NCBI RefSeq assembly: GCF_002368075.1
Contig: NZ_AP018315.1
Coordinates: 62,001 to 126,000, forward strand
Length of the DNA: 64,000 nt
From: Sphaerospermopsis kisseleviana NIES-73
GTDB lineage: Bacteria; Cyanobacteriota; Cyanobacteriia; Cyanobacteriales; Nostocaceae
Direction: 5' to 3'
Positions within the stretch are counted from its first letter, which is position 1. Each line of letters begins with the position of its first letter. Below the pieces are notes generated by a model that was not told the origin of the DNA, made no database searches, and was given only the letters and a program-made list of their open reading frames with translations. This document shows positions 1-7,852 of the stretch, piece by piece. A program made the translations under genes and the position numbers.

Positions 1-670
1 AGTTGTGCCAATACAAACCCGGATAATCTTCCTGGGGTTGACCCGGTTCCTGACCAGGAATAGTTACCCGACCTACTTCACCTACCCGCATCCCACTATA
101 AAAAAGCAAACAGAACACCAACCAGTGTTTCTCCCCCAACATCTGGGCAGCATGAGCCAATTGTTCCAACTCCCAATCTTCCAGATAACGCTCTGCTTTC
201 GGTAAATCAGTGAAATTATCGTAACTTATCGTACTAGCAATATTCCGTAAAAAGTAGCCCACATTCTCACTGCTGCCATAACTCCAGAGAGATCGCAACA
301 TCAAAACCTGGTTAGATTTAGTATAAGGGGAAACCTCACCCCAAGAAGCGACAAATTCTAGTAACTTTGGTTGCTGAACCAAGCGTAAATCCTCTATCCC
401 CTGCTTCCGTACCCACTCCAGTAATTTTTGACCAAAGCGATAGTATTTTCGCTTAGTCTGTTCCCGATTTTGTGACCCTGCCCAAGCCAAAATCAACTCC
501 TCATCATTTGATACGGCAGGTGTGCGGTAATAATATTGACGAATTACCTCCTCAACTAATTCGGCGGTAACAGGTTGAGAAGTATCACGAGATACAACCT
601 GACTGGGAGCGGGGAGAACTTCTACAGGACTGACCTCAATGTTGTTCACATCCATGAGAGAAATAAGCAT
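1..670 (-). CDS. tyrosine recombinase/integrase, 3' end beyond window
   Basis: The reverse strand is open from an ATG at 670 (a second ATG lies at 655) to the window edge, about 223 codons. Residues ~30-110 look like the SAM-like core-binding domain of phage-type integrases, including a run reading TKRKYYRFGQKLLEWV. Residues ~180-200 read LLFYSGMRVGEV, which matches the start of the catalytic domain around the first catalytic arginine (G-x-R-x-x-E). The remaining catalytic residues (K, H-x-x-R, Y) must lie outside the window. The role would be site-specific strand exchange; the substrate is unknown. No clear Shine-Dalgarno sequence precedes either ATG. It may belong to an integrated element extending to the left. 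Confidence 0.8.
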   Translation of the reverse strand, partial: MLISLMDVNNIEVSPVEVLPAPSQVVSRDTSQPVTAELVEEVIRQYYYRTPAVSNDEELILAWAGSQNREQTKRKYYRFGQKLLEWVRKQGIEDLRLVQQPKLLEFVASWGEVSPYTKSNQVLMLRSLWSYGSSENVGYFLRNIASTISYDNFTDLPKAERYLEDWELEQLAHAAQMLGEKHWLVFCLLFYSGMRVGEVGRVTIPGQEPGQPQEDYPGLYWHN

Positions 671-689
671 CACGTAGTAGACGACATCT

Positions 690-726
690 AGCTTCCTGGA
701 AGGGCTGTTTCAGGAAGCTTTTTTTA
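690..726 (+). terminator. intrinsic terminator pointing right
   Basis: A perfect 9-bp stem (AGCTTCCTG and CAGGAAGCT) with a 12-nt loop is followed directly by seven T residues. The U-tract orientation makes it a plus-strand terminator, although no plus-strand gene is visible to its left. It sits just upstream of the minus-strand integrase start, so it could stop antisense or read-in transcription. Confidence 0.75.
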
Positions 727-884
727 TATTCTATCCTCCCGTGAATGTGCAGGGAACTTCAAGTTAACTTGATTTCACGTAATGCGCTTTCCGCTTGATT
801 CAATATTTTCTCTATTCTTGAGCTATCCTGATGCAATCGCTAAATCTTACTCTCATACTTGTCAGGTAAAATGTGTATACTAAA

Positions 885-899
885 GTAAGGATTCCTTAC
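885..899 (+). promoter_or_regulatory. palindromic operator candidate for the AbrB/PIN operon
   Basis: GTAAGGA-T-TCCTTAC is a perfect 7-bp inverted repeat around one central base, ending 29 bp before the antitoxin start. A possible -10 hexamer TATACT lies at 876-881, just to its left. Autorepression by the antitoxin or toxin-antitoxin complex is usual for such operons, so this is a natural operator candidate. This is inference from position and symmetry. Confidence 0.5.
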
Positions 900-928
900 A
901 TTTTCTGGCAAAAGCTAGGAGGATTGTC

Positions 929-1150
929 ATGCTGGCCAAGTTAACCTCTAAGAATCAACTCACACTGCCTAAAAGTATTACCCGTGAAATCGGAGAAGTT
1001 GAGTATTTTGAAATACAGGTTCAGGATGGGCAAATTATTTTGACTCCAGTAAAGATTCAACGGGCTGATGCAGTTAGAGCTAAACTAGCGGATTTAGGGT
1101 TGAGTGAACAGGATGTAGCTGATGCAGTAGCTTGGGCGCGTCAGTCGTGA
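929..1150 (+). CDS. AbrB/MazE-type antitoxin of a PIN toxin pair
   Basis: This 73-residue protein has an N-terminal swapped-hairpin AbrB-like fold signature (LTSKNQLTLPKSI at residues 4-16), the DNA-binding domain of many type II antitoxins. The C-terminal half (ADAVRAKLADLGLSEQDV) is a helical tail of the kind that wraps the toxin. The start is well supported: AGGAGG at 917-922 lies 6 nt before the ATG. The stop overlaps the toxin start (TGATG), so the genes are translationally coupled. It is expected to neutralise the downstream PIN RNase and repress the operon through the palindrome at 885-899. Confidence 0.85.
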   Translation: MLAKLTSKNQLTLPKSITREIGEVEYFEIQVQDGQIILTPVKIQRADAVRAKLADLGLSEQDVADAVAWARQS

Positions 1151-1578
1151 TGGTTAGTCCACGAGTGGTAATTGATACTAATATCGTAGTCTCTGCGTTG
1201 ATATTTAGGGGTAGAGTATCTAGGCTTCGTTTGGCATGGCAAGACGATCGCTTTACTCCCCTAGTTTCTCAAGCAACGATCACAGAGTTAATCCGAGTGC
1301 TTGGTTATCCAAAGTTCAAGCTCACGCCAATAGAGCAAGAATATTTACTATCGGATTACATACTGTTTTGTGAAACTATAGCGATGCCCGATAACTTGCC
1401 TGTAATTCCTGAATGTCGTGACCCTTTTGATGTGCCTTTTTTACTTCTAGCTGTGGTTAGCAAGGCAGATTATCTTGTGACAGGCGATTGCGATTTACTC
1501 AGTCTACAAGATAATTTTTCTTGCCCGATTATTACTGCTGAAGATTTTCTGAATGTTATTGATGTTCAGTCATCCTGA
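1150..1578 (+). CDS. PIN-domain toxin (COG1569-like putative RNase)
   Basis: The 142-residue protein shows the PIN acidic set: VIDTNIVVSAL near the N-terminus, TITELIRVL in the middle, and RDPFDVPFLLLA and VTGDCDLL toward the end. PIN toxins cleave RNA using Mg2+ held by these acids. I place the start at the ATG at 1150, which overlaps the antitoxin stop; an in-frame start 18 nt upstream inside the antitoxin gene is possible but less likely. The SRLRLAW and LGYPKF segments resemble the COG1569 subfamily rather than classical VapC. The pair is a complete type II toxin-antitoxin operon. Confidence 0.85.
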   Translation: MVSPRVVIDTNIVVSALIFRGRVSRLRLAWQDDRFTPLVSQATITELIRVLGYPKFKLTPIEQEYLLSDYILFCETIAMPDNLPVIPECRDPFDVPFLLLAVVSKADYLVTGDCDLLSLQDNFSCPIITAEDFLNVIDVQSS

Positions 1579-2237
1579 TTTTTCCGGTGACAACATCGTT
1601 AAATCAGGGTTTTGCGGAAACACAAATTAAAACATCTTTAATATTCACAAAAAATACTTTATGTCAAGGTCCCGGAGGGAACTAGCGCTCCGTAGGAATC
1701 GCTAACGATAGCTTTATTAAACTTTTAAAGTAACAGTGCCTATTGCACTACGATAGGTCTATTCAAAATGCTCATGACCTCATTTGGGTTAGGGCTTGGT
1801 AGCAGAGGACTCCAATCTCCAACTTCTGCATAGCCAATCAATGGATGGGGGGTATAAGTAGTTGCAAGTAGTCGTGCAAAATAAATTATTTAGGGCTTGA
1901 TGAATAAAGATAAAACCGTTTATTAATAGGGGTTTTGCGGATTGTTATCACAAGAAAGTGCAAGGTTTTGACTGATAGTGTCTCAAAACAGGTGCATTTT
2001 TCCTGGACGAATCTGGGAAACTGAGGATATGCAGATGGCTGAAACTATTCCCTGTTCCCTATTCCCTGCCCATGACTTGCGTCACGCTGCGCTATCACAG
2101 ATAACTTTTATGGCTTACGCTTGGCGTTAGCTATCAGCAAACCCTATTTAGGAGGTGGAGCGATCGCTTGGTAGATAAAATATAATCCCATCGAAAGAAC
2201 TTGGGCTGTCTTAGAAAATAAAAGGAAATAAATTGAT
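1579..2237. other. 659-bp spacer with degenerate interspersed repeats, no gene seen
   Basis: No credible reading frame is visible. The stretch contains a fragment resembling the left end of repeat family E (AAGTAG...GTCGTGCAAAATAAATT at about 1857-1890), a CTGTTCCCTATTCCCTGC low-complexity run near 2050-2070, and mosaic HIP1-type palindromes near 1683-1710 and 2110-2165. No promoter or riboswitch could be assigned with confidence. Confidence 0.6.
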
Positions 2238-2885
2238 ATGGTTCAAACAATACAGGCTAAAGACATCACATTGCTGGAACTAGAAACAGAATTTCGCCTT
2301 CAATTGGTTGAAGATGAGCAATTTTTTACAGAGTTGTTTGTTGAATTGCCAGAAATTACACAATTAGAAAAACAACAACTTGACAGAGTTAAAGCCAGCT
2401 ATGCCAATTTGCTTAAGTACCCACCTCTACTTGAAAATACTGTGAAGATGGTGGTGTTGTCTCCCCTGTTAGATTTAGCAGACTTTTACCTATCTCCATT
2501 TCATGTTAAATCAGACAAATCTGTAGAAATTACTGCTGAAGATGCTGGTGTAACGGTTAAAGGACAGATGGATGTCTTAGTTTTGTTTGAACAGCTAGTA
2601 GTAGTAGTCATTGAATCCAAACAAGCAGCTTTTTCTGTGGAAGTAGGTAAAGCCCAGATTCTTGCTTATATGTTGGCAATTTCTAAACCCGACAAAGCAA
2701 TATATGGACTAATTACCAATGGTGGTAGTTTTATCTTCGTCAAGTTGATTAATGAAAATATACCAAAGTATGGGTTTTCTCGCTTGTTTTATATTTTCAA
2801 TCCGGGGAATGAGTTGTATACAGTTTTATCAGTGTTGAAAAGCTTAGGTCAACTAGCAAGAAATATTCATAATACAAAAGTATGA
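2238..2885 (+). CDS. orphan PD-(D/E)XK nuclease-like protein
   Basis: The 215-residue protein has a clear PD-(D/E)XK core: GQMDVLVLFEQLVVVVIESK, where the D of QMDVL and the E-S-K triad form the expected metal-binding site, followed by the helix region FSVEVGKAQILAYML. The family is often annotated as a restriction-endonuclease-like protein in cyanobacteria, but no methylase or specificity subunit is nearby. The first ~85 residues (PEITQLEKQQLDRVKASY) form a helical domain shared with the paralogue at 42648-43277. A weak purine-rich AAAGGAAA precedes the ATG. Whether it acts in defence, repair or a mobile element is not known. Confidence 0.7.
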   Translation: MVQTIQAKDITLLELETEFRLQLVEDEQFFTELFVELPEITQLEKQQLDRVKASYANLLKYPPLLENTVKMVVLSPLLDLADFYLSPFHVKSDKSVEITAEDAGVTVKGQMDVLVLFEQLVVVVIESKQAAFSVEVGKAQILAYMLAISKPDKAIYGLITNGGSFIFVKLINENIPKYGFSRLFYIFNPGNELYTVLSVLKSLGQLARNIHNTKV

Positions 2886-2944
2886 TAAAATTTAGCCCTG
2901 AATCCGGACCGACGATTCCTTAATGGTACAAGCCCCCGGATTTA

Positions 2945-3045
2945 TCTGTAGAATCAATCCAAAATCTAAAATCTAAAATTTCCAAGCCCCCTGATTTATT
3001 CGTGGGGTCAATCCAAAATCCAAAATCTAAAATCCAAAATTGTCT
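2945..3045. repeat. iterated AATCCAAAATCTAAAATC low-complexity repeat
   Basis: Two similar blocks about 50 bp apart carry variants of ATCCAAAATCTAAAAT separated by an AAGCCCCC-GATTTAT segment. The same motif forms the ends of repeat family D at 19475-19686 and 46988-47191. It is non-coding. Confidence 0.6.
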
Positions 3046-3064
3046 GACAATTCTTCTTTGCCAA

Positions 3065-3709
3065 TCAGCAACTCATGGCAAAAATCTGTTCAGCTGTTAG
3101 GGTAATGTTGGGAAACAATCTCGAATCAATTCGATTATTTCCTTGAAACACCTTTGGGGGTAAATACTCACCATCTTCAAGTTGGTAAATTGTAATAGTT
3201 GGTTGTTTGGGAGAGCCAATGAAGCGAATGCCACCAAAAGCGGCATAGTCTACGATGATGTACTCTAAAACGCCTAAATCCTCTCTTCGAGACGCTACGC
3301 TAACATATTCAGCAAGTTTTGTTAGGTAGTCATCCTTCCAATTGTTACTAACAACCTCAATAATTCCCGGTGGGGGAATATATGCAGCAGCAGAACTAGA
3401 GAGAGTTTTCATCCGCTGCCATTCTTCCCTAGCAAATATGACAATATCAGCTTTTCGGCTTTTTTCTTTTTCTCCTGGTGCTGTTTTTATCCTGCTCTGC
3501 TTTGACTGGCGCGACACATACGGCAGGTCATTTTCTTGGCAGTGATTTTCAAGGTAGGCACACAGCCTCTGGATTAAATCTTCGTGATTGGCATTTGGTT
3601 CTGATAATGGCACAGGAATCCCATCCAATAACTCAAACTCTCTACCTGAACCATCGTCCCAGGCAAGAAACTCTTCAAAAGTCAGTAGTTGTGTGACGGT
3701 TGCGTACAT
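3065..3709 (-). CDS. Uma2-family (DUF820) endonuclease-like protein with an in-frame repeat insertion
   Basis: The 214-residue protein has the Uma2 signature: N-terminal LLTFEEFLAW, the REFELLDGIPV strand, RKADIVIF, IIEVVSNNW and LEYIIVDY, which supply the acidic residues of a PD-(D/E)XK-like fold. Compared with the paralogue at 17246-17851 (KVEEYAFLEIREYWIVD), this copy has an extra stretch reading SVASRREDLG. It is encoded by a GCGTAGCGTCTCGAAGAGAG-type interspersed repeat at about 3281-3305, inserted in frame. Uma2 proteins are greatly expanded in cyanobacteria and their substrate is unknown. The ATG at 3709 is the only good start. Confidence 0.85.
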   Translation of the reverse strand: MYATVTQLLTFEEFLAWDDGSGREFELLDGIPVPLSEPNANHEDLIQRLCAYLENHCQENDLPYVSRQSKQSRIKTAPGEKEKSRKADIVIFAREEWQRMKTLSSSAAAYIPPPGIIEVVSNNWKDDYLTKLAEYVSVASRREDLGVLEYIIVDYAAFGGIRFIGSPKQPTITIYQLEDGEYLPPKVFQGNNRIDSRLFPNITLTAEQIFAMSC

Positions 3710-3960
3710 CGCACTCGCTCCATAGCTGACGGGTAATTAACTCAATGCTACCAAGATGTACAGCGGGAGCAACGCAATATTGTTCGGTTAAGGAAAAAAA
3801 GGGAGTAAGAACAAGAGACTTCCAATTAAAAAAATATTCCACAACCAAGTCATAGGGGGAATTTTAAGACTTCTGTGTACACCGTAGCCTTCAGCACTGG
3901 ACTCACAACTACACCTCTAGCCTGATAATATATGCTTCAGGTACTAATTGCTCTACATAA

Positions 3961-4179
3961 TCAGAGTGCGTGTCCGGTTGCTGTACCGAGAGTTGCGGCG
4001 ATTGCGCGAAGCGCAGTGCCGGAGGCGATCGCTTGTAAAAGACTTGTTTTTCCAGCACCGTTCATACCGATGAGAACAATTATATCTCGCGCTAAACCAG
4101 TTTCTGGATCTGTGAAATCAAATAATGGGGAAGACCGGAATTTTTTAAAGTATTTTAGCTGTAGGGATTGAATTTTCAT
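3961..4179 (-). pseudogene. 5' fragment of an AAA/RecF-type ATPase gene
   Basis: The first ~53 residues match the N-terminus of SMC/RecF-like ATPases: MKIQSLQLKYFKKF followed by the Walker A GMNGAGKTSLLQAIA. A 27-nt HIP1-flanked palindromic repeat (encoding SGTALRAIA, about 3998-4024) interrupts the frame without shifting it. The natural sequence seems to resume as ATLGTATG before a stop. The rest of the ATPase (signature, Walker B) is missing, so this is a truncated remnant of roughly one seventh of a normal gene. Confidence 0.7.
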
Positions 4180-4236
4180 GTTTAGATTCTCCAGAAGAGG
4201 AGAAATAATAATTTTAAATTTTTAAAATATGGGGTT

Positions 4237-4686
4237 TCAAGTTATCAGCCAAGATTCAATAAACAATGTTCTTACTTGTTTAATACGTTGAAAATCGCTA
4301 TCGGTTGAAACGATGGTAAGATTATGCTGTAGAGCAATCGCTGCAATCCACAAGTCATTTTCACCAAAACCTAAATCAGTTATTTTAGTTTTTCTCCGCT
4401 TGCTTTTTTCTTTGGGTGCAAATTGATTAAATAAATCAGCTTTGAGTTGCCCGTAAATATTAGCAGTTTCTTTTTCAATGTTATGGATATAGATACCTCT
4501 AATAAAAGTTATGATTAGTGCTAAATTACTTTGTTGTCTTTGAGAACGTACAGCCATATCTATCAATTCTCCCTGCACAATCACACAGGTTGACACTAAA
4601 CTGTTTTCGACCTCAAGCAGACGATTTAGTATATTGATATTTCCTAAAATGGCAAGACTACAGTGATTTGTATCGAGTAAGTACAT
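4237..4686 (-). CDS. VapC-type PIN toxin
   Basis: The 149-residue protein begins MYLLDTNHCS, the first acidic motif of VapC toxins. It continues with CVIVQGELIDMA (second acid) and ends with FGENDLWIAAIALQHN and IVSTDSDF (third and fourth acids). The set is complete, so it should be an active Mg2+-dependent RNase. Its ATG overlaps the last base of the antitoxin stop (TAATG). The lysine/arginine-rich APKEKSKRRKTKI loop is a little longer than in typical VapC proteins. Confidence 0.85.
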   Translation of the reverse strand: MYLLDTNHCSLAILGNINILNRLLEVENSLVSTCVIVQGELIDMAVRSQRQQSNLALIITFIRGIYIHNIEKETANIYGQLKADLFNQFAPKEKSKRRKTKITDLGFGENDLWIAAIALQHNLTIVSTDSDFQRIKQVRTLFIESWLIT

Positions 4687-4976
4687 TATTCAAAAGGATT
4701 ATTATCATCAAATTTCGCTTGACCACGACTAGCAATGACTAGCCTTAGACACTCTTCTAAATCATCGCCTTCCCAAGTACCTATAGTTTTTAAATGTTCT
4801 AGAAGTGACTTTCCGGTAGAATTAACTGTAGGTGGTGTAGTAGATTCTACTTGATTTGATTTAGGTTGTAATTGGGTTTCTTTGGTTTTTAAGAAACGCA
4901 AAAAATTAAGTGTTTCAGCTATTAGTTCATCTGGTGCTGATTCAATTTCTTGAAAAAGTTGTTCTTTGATGGTCAT
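4686..4976 (-). CDS. antitoxin of the VapC-type pair
   Basis: A 96-residue protein lies directly upstream of, and overlaps by one base, the PIN toxin gene. Its N-terminus (LFQEIESAPDELIAETLNFL) resembles the helical start of DUF2281-like antitoxins. The acidic C-terminus (GDDLEECLRL ... FDDNNPFE) fits a toxin-wrapping tail. A proline/threonine-rich linker joins the two. Assignment rests on gene order and this architecture more than on a diagnostic DNA-binding motif. Confidence 0.75.
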   Translation of the reverse strand: MTIKEQLFQEIESAPDELIAETLNFLRFLKTKETQLQPKSNQVESTTPPTVNSTGKSLLEHLKTIGTWEGDDLEECLRLVIASRGQAKFDDNNPFE

Positions 4977-5319
4977 AGTTATACCTATTATCTAATTAAT
5001 GTGTCTGAACTGCAAATCAATCCACATCTAACCATTGATGCTTCTTCTTTAATTTTACAAGAAATAATTTATCGAAAATTTGGGGTTAAACCCCCGTTGT
5101 TCAGAGAGTATCATTACTCCACTCCCATTGTATAAGCATTGTAAAACTTCGGCAAATTTGAGGATTGAAAGAATATCAAGTCCGATTGTCAATAAATTAT
5201 CAATTGATGATAGAAGTCGGGGACTTGGGTATGATGGCAAGATTGTTAATAAAAGTTTTCATCTTGTTTCTGGGAATATACTGTAAAATAAAAATACAAG
5301 TTGGGGAGATTTTATAATT
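4977..5319. other. 343-bp spacer between divergent toxin-antitoxin operons
   Basis: Short overlapping frames exist on both strands (e.g. around 5055-5286), but none has a recognisable motif, ribosome site or convincing composition. The region must hold the promoters of the two divergent operons. I cannot point to a specific operator. Confidence 0.5.
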
Positions 5320-5637
5320 ATGCAAATTACAATAAATGTACCAGATAATTTAACAGATAAAATCCAGGATAAATTAGGTGATTTATCCGAAAAAATTATG
5401 AATAAATTAGCTTTAGAAGCTTTTTTAGAAGGATTGATTAACTTTAATGAATTTAGACAGGTGTTAGGTTTTCAGGATGATAACGCTTTCAAGGCTTTTT
5501 TATCAGCAAATTTCCCCCTACATTCTGGGGGGTTATTAAATTTAGCGGGGAGTTGTGCGGATATAGATTTTACCCTTGATGGACAAGGTATTGCTGATGA
5601 TAGGGATAATGATTTAGTTGGGTTTTGTGATGAGTAA
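5320..5637 (+). CDS. antitoxin-like partner of a broken PIN toxin
   Basis: The 105-residue protein starts MQITINVPDNLTDKI, resembling small antitoxins with an N-terminal DNA-contacting strand. It ends with an acidic tail (IADDRDNDLVGFCDE) that overlaps the downstream PIN gene by 8 bp. The internal GGLLNLAGSCADIDFTLDG segment looks composition-altered. GGGGAG lies about 14 nt before the ATG. Pairing with the PIN fragment is the main evidence. Confidence 0.65.
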   Translation: MQITINVPDNLTDKIQDKLGDLSEKIMNKLALEAFLEGLINFNEFRQVLGFQDDNAFKAFLSANFPLHSGGLLNLAGSCADIDFTLDGQGIADDRDNDLVGFCDE

Positions 5638-6032
5638 TTCTTCACTTATTTATTTACTAGATACTAATGTTTGTATAGTGTATTTAAAGAATAAGGGTTC
5701 TGCTATAAATCGCCGTTTTGACAGCATAGAAGCAGACAAGATTGCTGTTTGTTCTGTGGTGAAAGCTGAGTTATTTTATGGCTCAAATCGTAGCAATAAT
5801 CCTCAAAAAAGGTTAAATATACACAAATATACAACAGTTGTTTTTATATCAATTTGTATCTTTATATTTTGATGATAATTGTGCGGAAATTTATGGACAG
5901 ATTCGGGCTGATTTAGCTAAAATTGGTACTCCTATTAGTTCCAATGGTTTACAAATTGCTGCTATTGCTTTGGCGAATAATTTAATACTGGTAACTCATA
6001 ATGTAAGAGAGTTTAGCAGAGTTGATGGATGA
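5630..6032 (+). pseudogene. frameshifted VapC-type PIN toxin
   Basis: The 5' part (from the ATG at 5630) encodes LIYLLDTNVCIVYLK and VVKAELFYGS, two PIN motifs. The reading frame then fails near 5815-5840. The 3' part continues one frame over as LYQFVSLYFDDNCAEIYGQI and LQIAAIALANN plus LVTHNVREF, the remaining PIN motifs. Joined, they make a normal ~130-residue toxin. The AT-rich stretch at the junction suggests a small indel. Unless it is a sequencing error, the toxin is dead while its antitoxin gene stays open. Confidence 0.8.
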
Positions 6033-6232
6033 TCCCCCAATACTAGAAAATTATGAATGCAAAAATTTAGGCTCTTATTGATTTTTAAAAGCCGGGAAAT
6101 ATGGATATATAAGTAAGTCGGCATGAAAAAACCAAAGCAAGTACAAAAATACCTCAGCTAACACCAAACACCAAACACCTAATACCTAACACCTCTCATC
6201 CAGTATTTATGTTCAGGAGCAAGATATTCAGA

Positions 6233-6571
6233 TTAGGCGATCGCAAATTCTGTATATTGTCTCATAAGAGGTGGATGAAACCCTAAAACAATTTCCTCTC
6301 GTGTGATTCCTTTATGTAACAAATCTGTCGCCACCCCATTTTCTGTCCAATCTTCCTCAATCCAAATTTTGTTATCCTTTAAACGGATATGAATCATCAC
6401 ACTCTTAATCCTCTCATCTTTGTGCCAACCCATCAATAATAAAAGATACTGTTCGTGTACTTCATCAAAAGCTAAAACACTCTCGGTTTGAGAACCAGAT
6501 TTTTCATTGATTTGATGATATTCTGTTAAGGTTTCTTGGATAATTTGACGATAATGCTTTAATTTATCCAT
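6233..6571 (-). CDS. xisI: XisI family protein (fdxN element excision controlling factor)
   Basis: The 112-residue protein matches XisI: MDKLKHYRQIIQETLTEYHQ at the start, WIEEDWTENGVATDLLHKGI in the middle, and the family-typical IVLGFHPPLMRQYTEFAIA end. In Anabaena, XisH and XisI are needed for excision of the fdxN element by a separate recombinase, but most cyanobacterial copies lie away from such elements and their role there is not established. It overlaps the end of xisH by 13 bp and is co-transcribed with it. Confidence 0.92.
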   Translation of the reverse strand: MDKLKHYRQIIQETLTEYHQINEKSGSQTESVLAFDEVHEQYLLLLMGWHKDERIKSVMIHIRLKDNKIWIEEDWTENGVATDLLHKGITREEIVLGFHPPLMRQYTEFAIA

Positions 6572-6975
6572 TGCATTATTACCTCACTTTCAGCATCAAC
6601 GATTAACAACTTAACTTGATTGCGATTAATAATCATCTGGGTTAACTGGCGTTGAAAATAACTTTTATAAGTTCCATAAGTAATCGCTAAATATAATTCA
6701 AAATCTAATTCAGTCTCTAACAAAATATCTCGATAAACTACATACTGTCCCACAGCTTGTTCTAAATCATGAATAAAAGACCGACCTAAAAAACTTTTGA
6801 CTTCTACCAGAATTTTTTGACCCTGTTTTTCTGCTGCAATTGATTTTTCTGCTGCAATATCCACATATAAGCGATCGCCACCATATTCCAAAGTATAATC
6901 TTCTGTTAAAATGTTCCAACCATCCTTGACTAATGCAAATCTTACAGCGTTATGGTAAATATCTTTTGCTGGCAT
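6559..6975 (-). CDS. xisH: XisH family protein (fdxN element excision controlling factor)
   Basis: The 138-residue protein starts MPAKDIYHNAVRFALVKDGW, the XisH hallmark, and has a PD-(D/E)XK-like core: YVDIAAEK and KILVEVKSF, followed by HDLEQAVGQYVVYRDIL. An internal duplication AAEKSIAAEK (a 15-nt direct repeat at about 6828-6860) is an oddity. It is the first gene of the xisHI pair. The nuclease-like fold is known for the family, but an activity is inferred. Confidence 0.92.
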   Translation of the reverse strand: MPAKDIYHNAVRFALVKDGWNILTEDYTLEYGGDRLYVDIAAEKSIAAEKQGQKILVEVKSFLGRSFIHDLEQAVGQYVVYRDILLETELDFELYLAITYGTYKSYFQRQLTQMIINRNQVKLLIVDAESEVIMQWIN

Positions 6976-7852
6976 CTATATTTTTGAATTACATACCACA
7001 TCAATGTTATCCTAAAATTGAAAGCAAACGATCATTGATATATAGCACGATGCCTTCCACGTTCTCTCGCAGGACTGAACTTTCAAAAATGCGTTTTAAA
7101 CTGTAAGCGCGTTAAATTTCGGGGTATAAATCCTTTTGTCTTGGGCGTAGGTTGGGAATTTTACCCGTTTCTGCATCTTGATGGAATTGTCGCCATTTAG
7201 AAAGGCGATGGCGCGGAGCGCAGTGCCAGATACCGTTGGCGAATATAATACATCTTTGTATTTTAAAAGATTACATAAGCTCAAGCCTTCAATCTGTGGT
7301 TGCTGCTTTTAGTTGTAACACTTTTGTTTATCCGTTTGTAACACTTTCGCCAACAGTATCAGTGCCAAAGGCAATCGCGCAACAGGTCTTCTGTAATTTC
7401 TAAGATTCACCTGATCTCAAAAGGGTTGATATTGCAAAGAGAAATAAAATCCATTATCTTGCAAGGAGTCTCCCTTATCCTTCACTCCAAATAAGCGATG
7501 TGATTGCCTACGGCACTGGCGTAGCCAATCGCTGCGCTCTCTTCTGTTCGATACGCCGAAGGCATCGCTCTCCCTATTTTTACCAACCAGGCGATTGCGC
7601 TCCAGCGCAGCGCCGGAGGCGAATCGCTCGCAAACCCCCAACCCTTAATCCTTCGTTGCTGATTCTCAATAAAATGAGGTTTTTATCAATAAGGATGAGG
7701 TGCATTGTGTAAAGAGTAGGTAGATTCTTAGGTCTTGAAACCTTTGCCACATATAAGTTTTAAGATTGTTAAGAAAGATGGGAGTAACGCATAGCAATGG
7801 CAATTAAGGTAGTTTTGCCACCTAAAAACATATCAAAATAATTGAGGTGAAA
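6976..7852. other. 877-bp spacer rich in palindromic repeats and a MITE
   Basis: No supported gene lies here. The region holds one family A element (7229-7360) and several HIP1-like mosaics: near 7203-7228, and at 7495-7630, where GCGATTGC and GCCGGAGGCGA motifs alternate. Apparent short frames at 7417-7712 come from these palindromes. The last ~100 bp before tenA show no TPP-riboswitch-like CTGAGA core. Confidence 0.65.
7229..7360. mobile_element. family A MITE, copy 1 (132 bp)
   Basis: The ends are GATACcGTTGGC and GCCAACAGTATC, a 12-bp terminal inverted repeat with one mismatch. AGTGCCA (CAGTGCCA if the terminal C is shared) directly abuts both ends as a 7-8-bp target duplication. The target is itself a HIP1-type palindromic repeat. 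The copy at 43380-43511 is the same length and differs at roughly 17 positions by eye. TTGTAACAC occurs twice near the right end, possibly a transposase-binding repeat. Confidence 0.85.

Noticed and set aside
3710..3960. Reverse-strand open stretch upstream of the Uma2 gene
   Set aside because: It lacks a start codon and motif, and runs into the Uma2 promoter region; the composition did not look clearly coding.
5055..5286. Possible small genes in the spacer between divergent toxin-antitoxin operons
   Set aside because: Frames are open on both strands with similar length, no motif and no ribosome site.
7417..7712. Overlapping short frames on both strands
   Set aside because: They are made of alternating HIP1-like palindromes, have no ribosome site, and encode repetitive arginine-rich peptides.
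7740..7852. TPP riboswitch before tenA
   Set aside because: No conserved thi-box core or paired stems could be found upstream of the gene.
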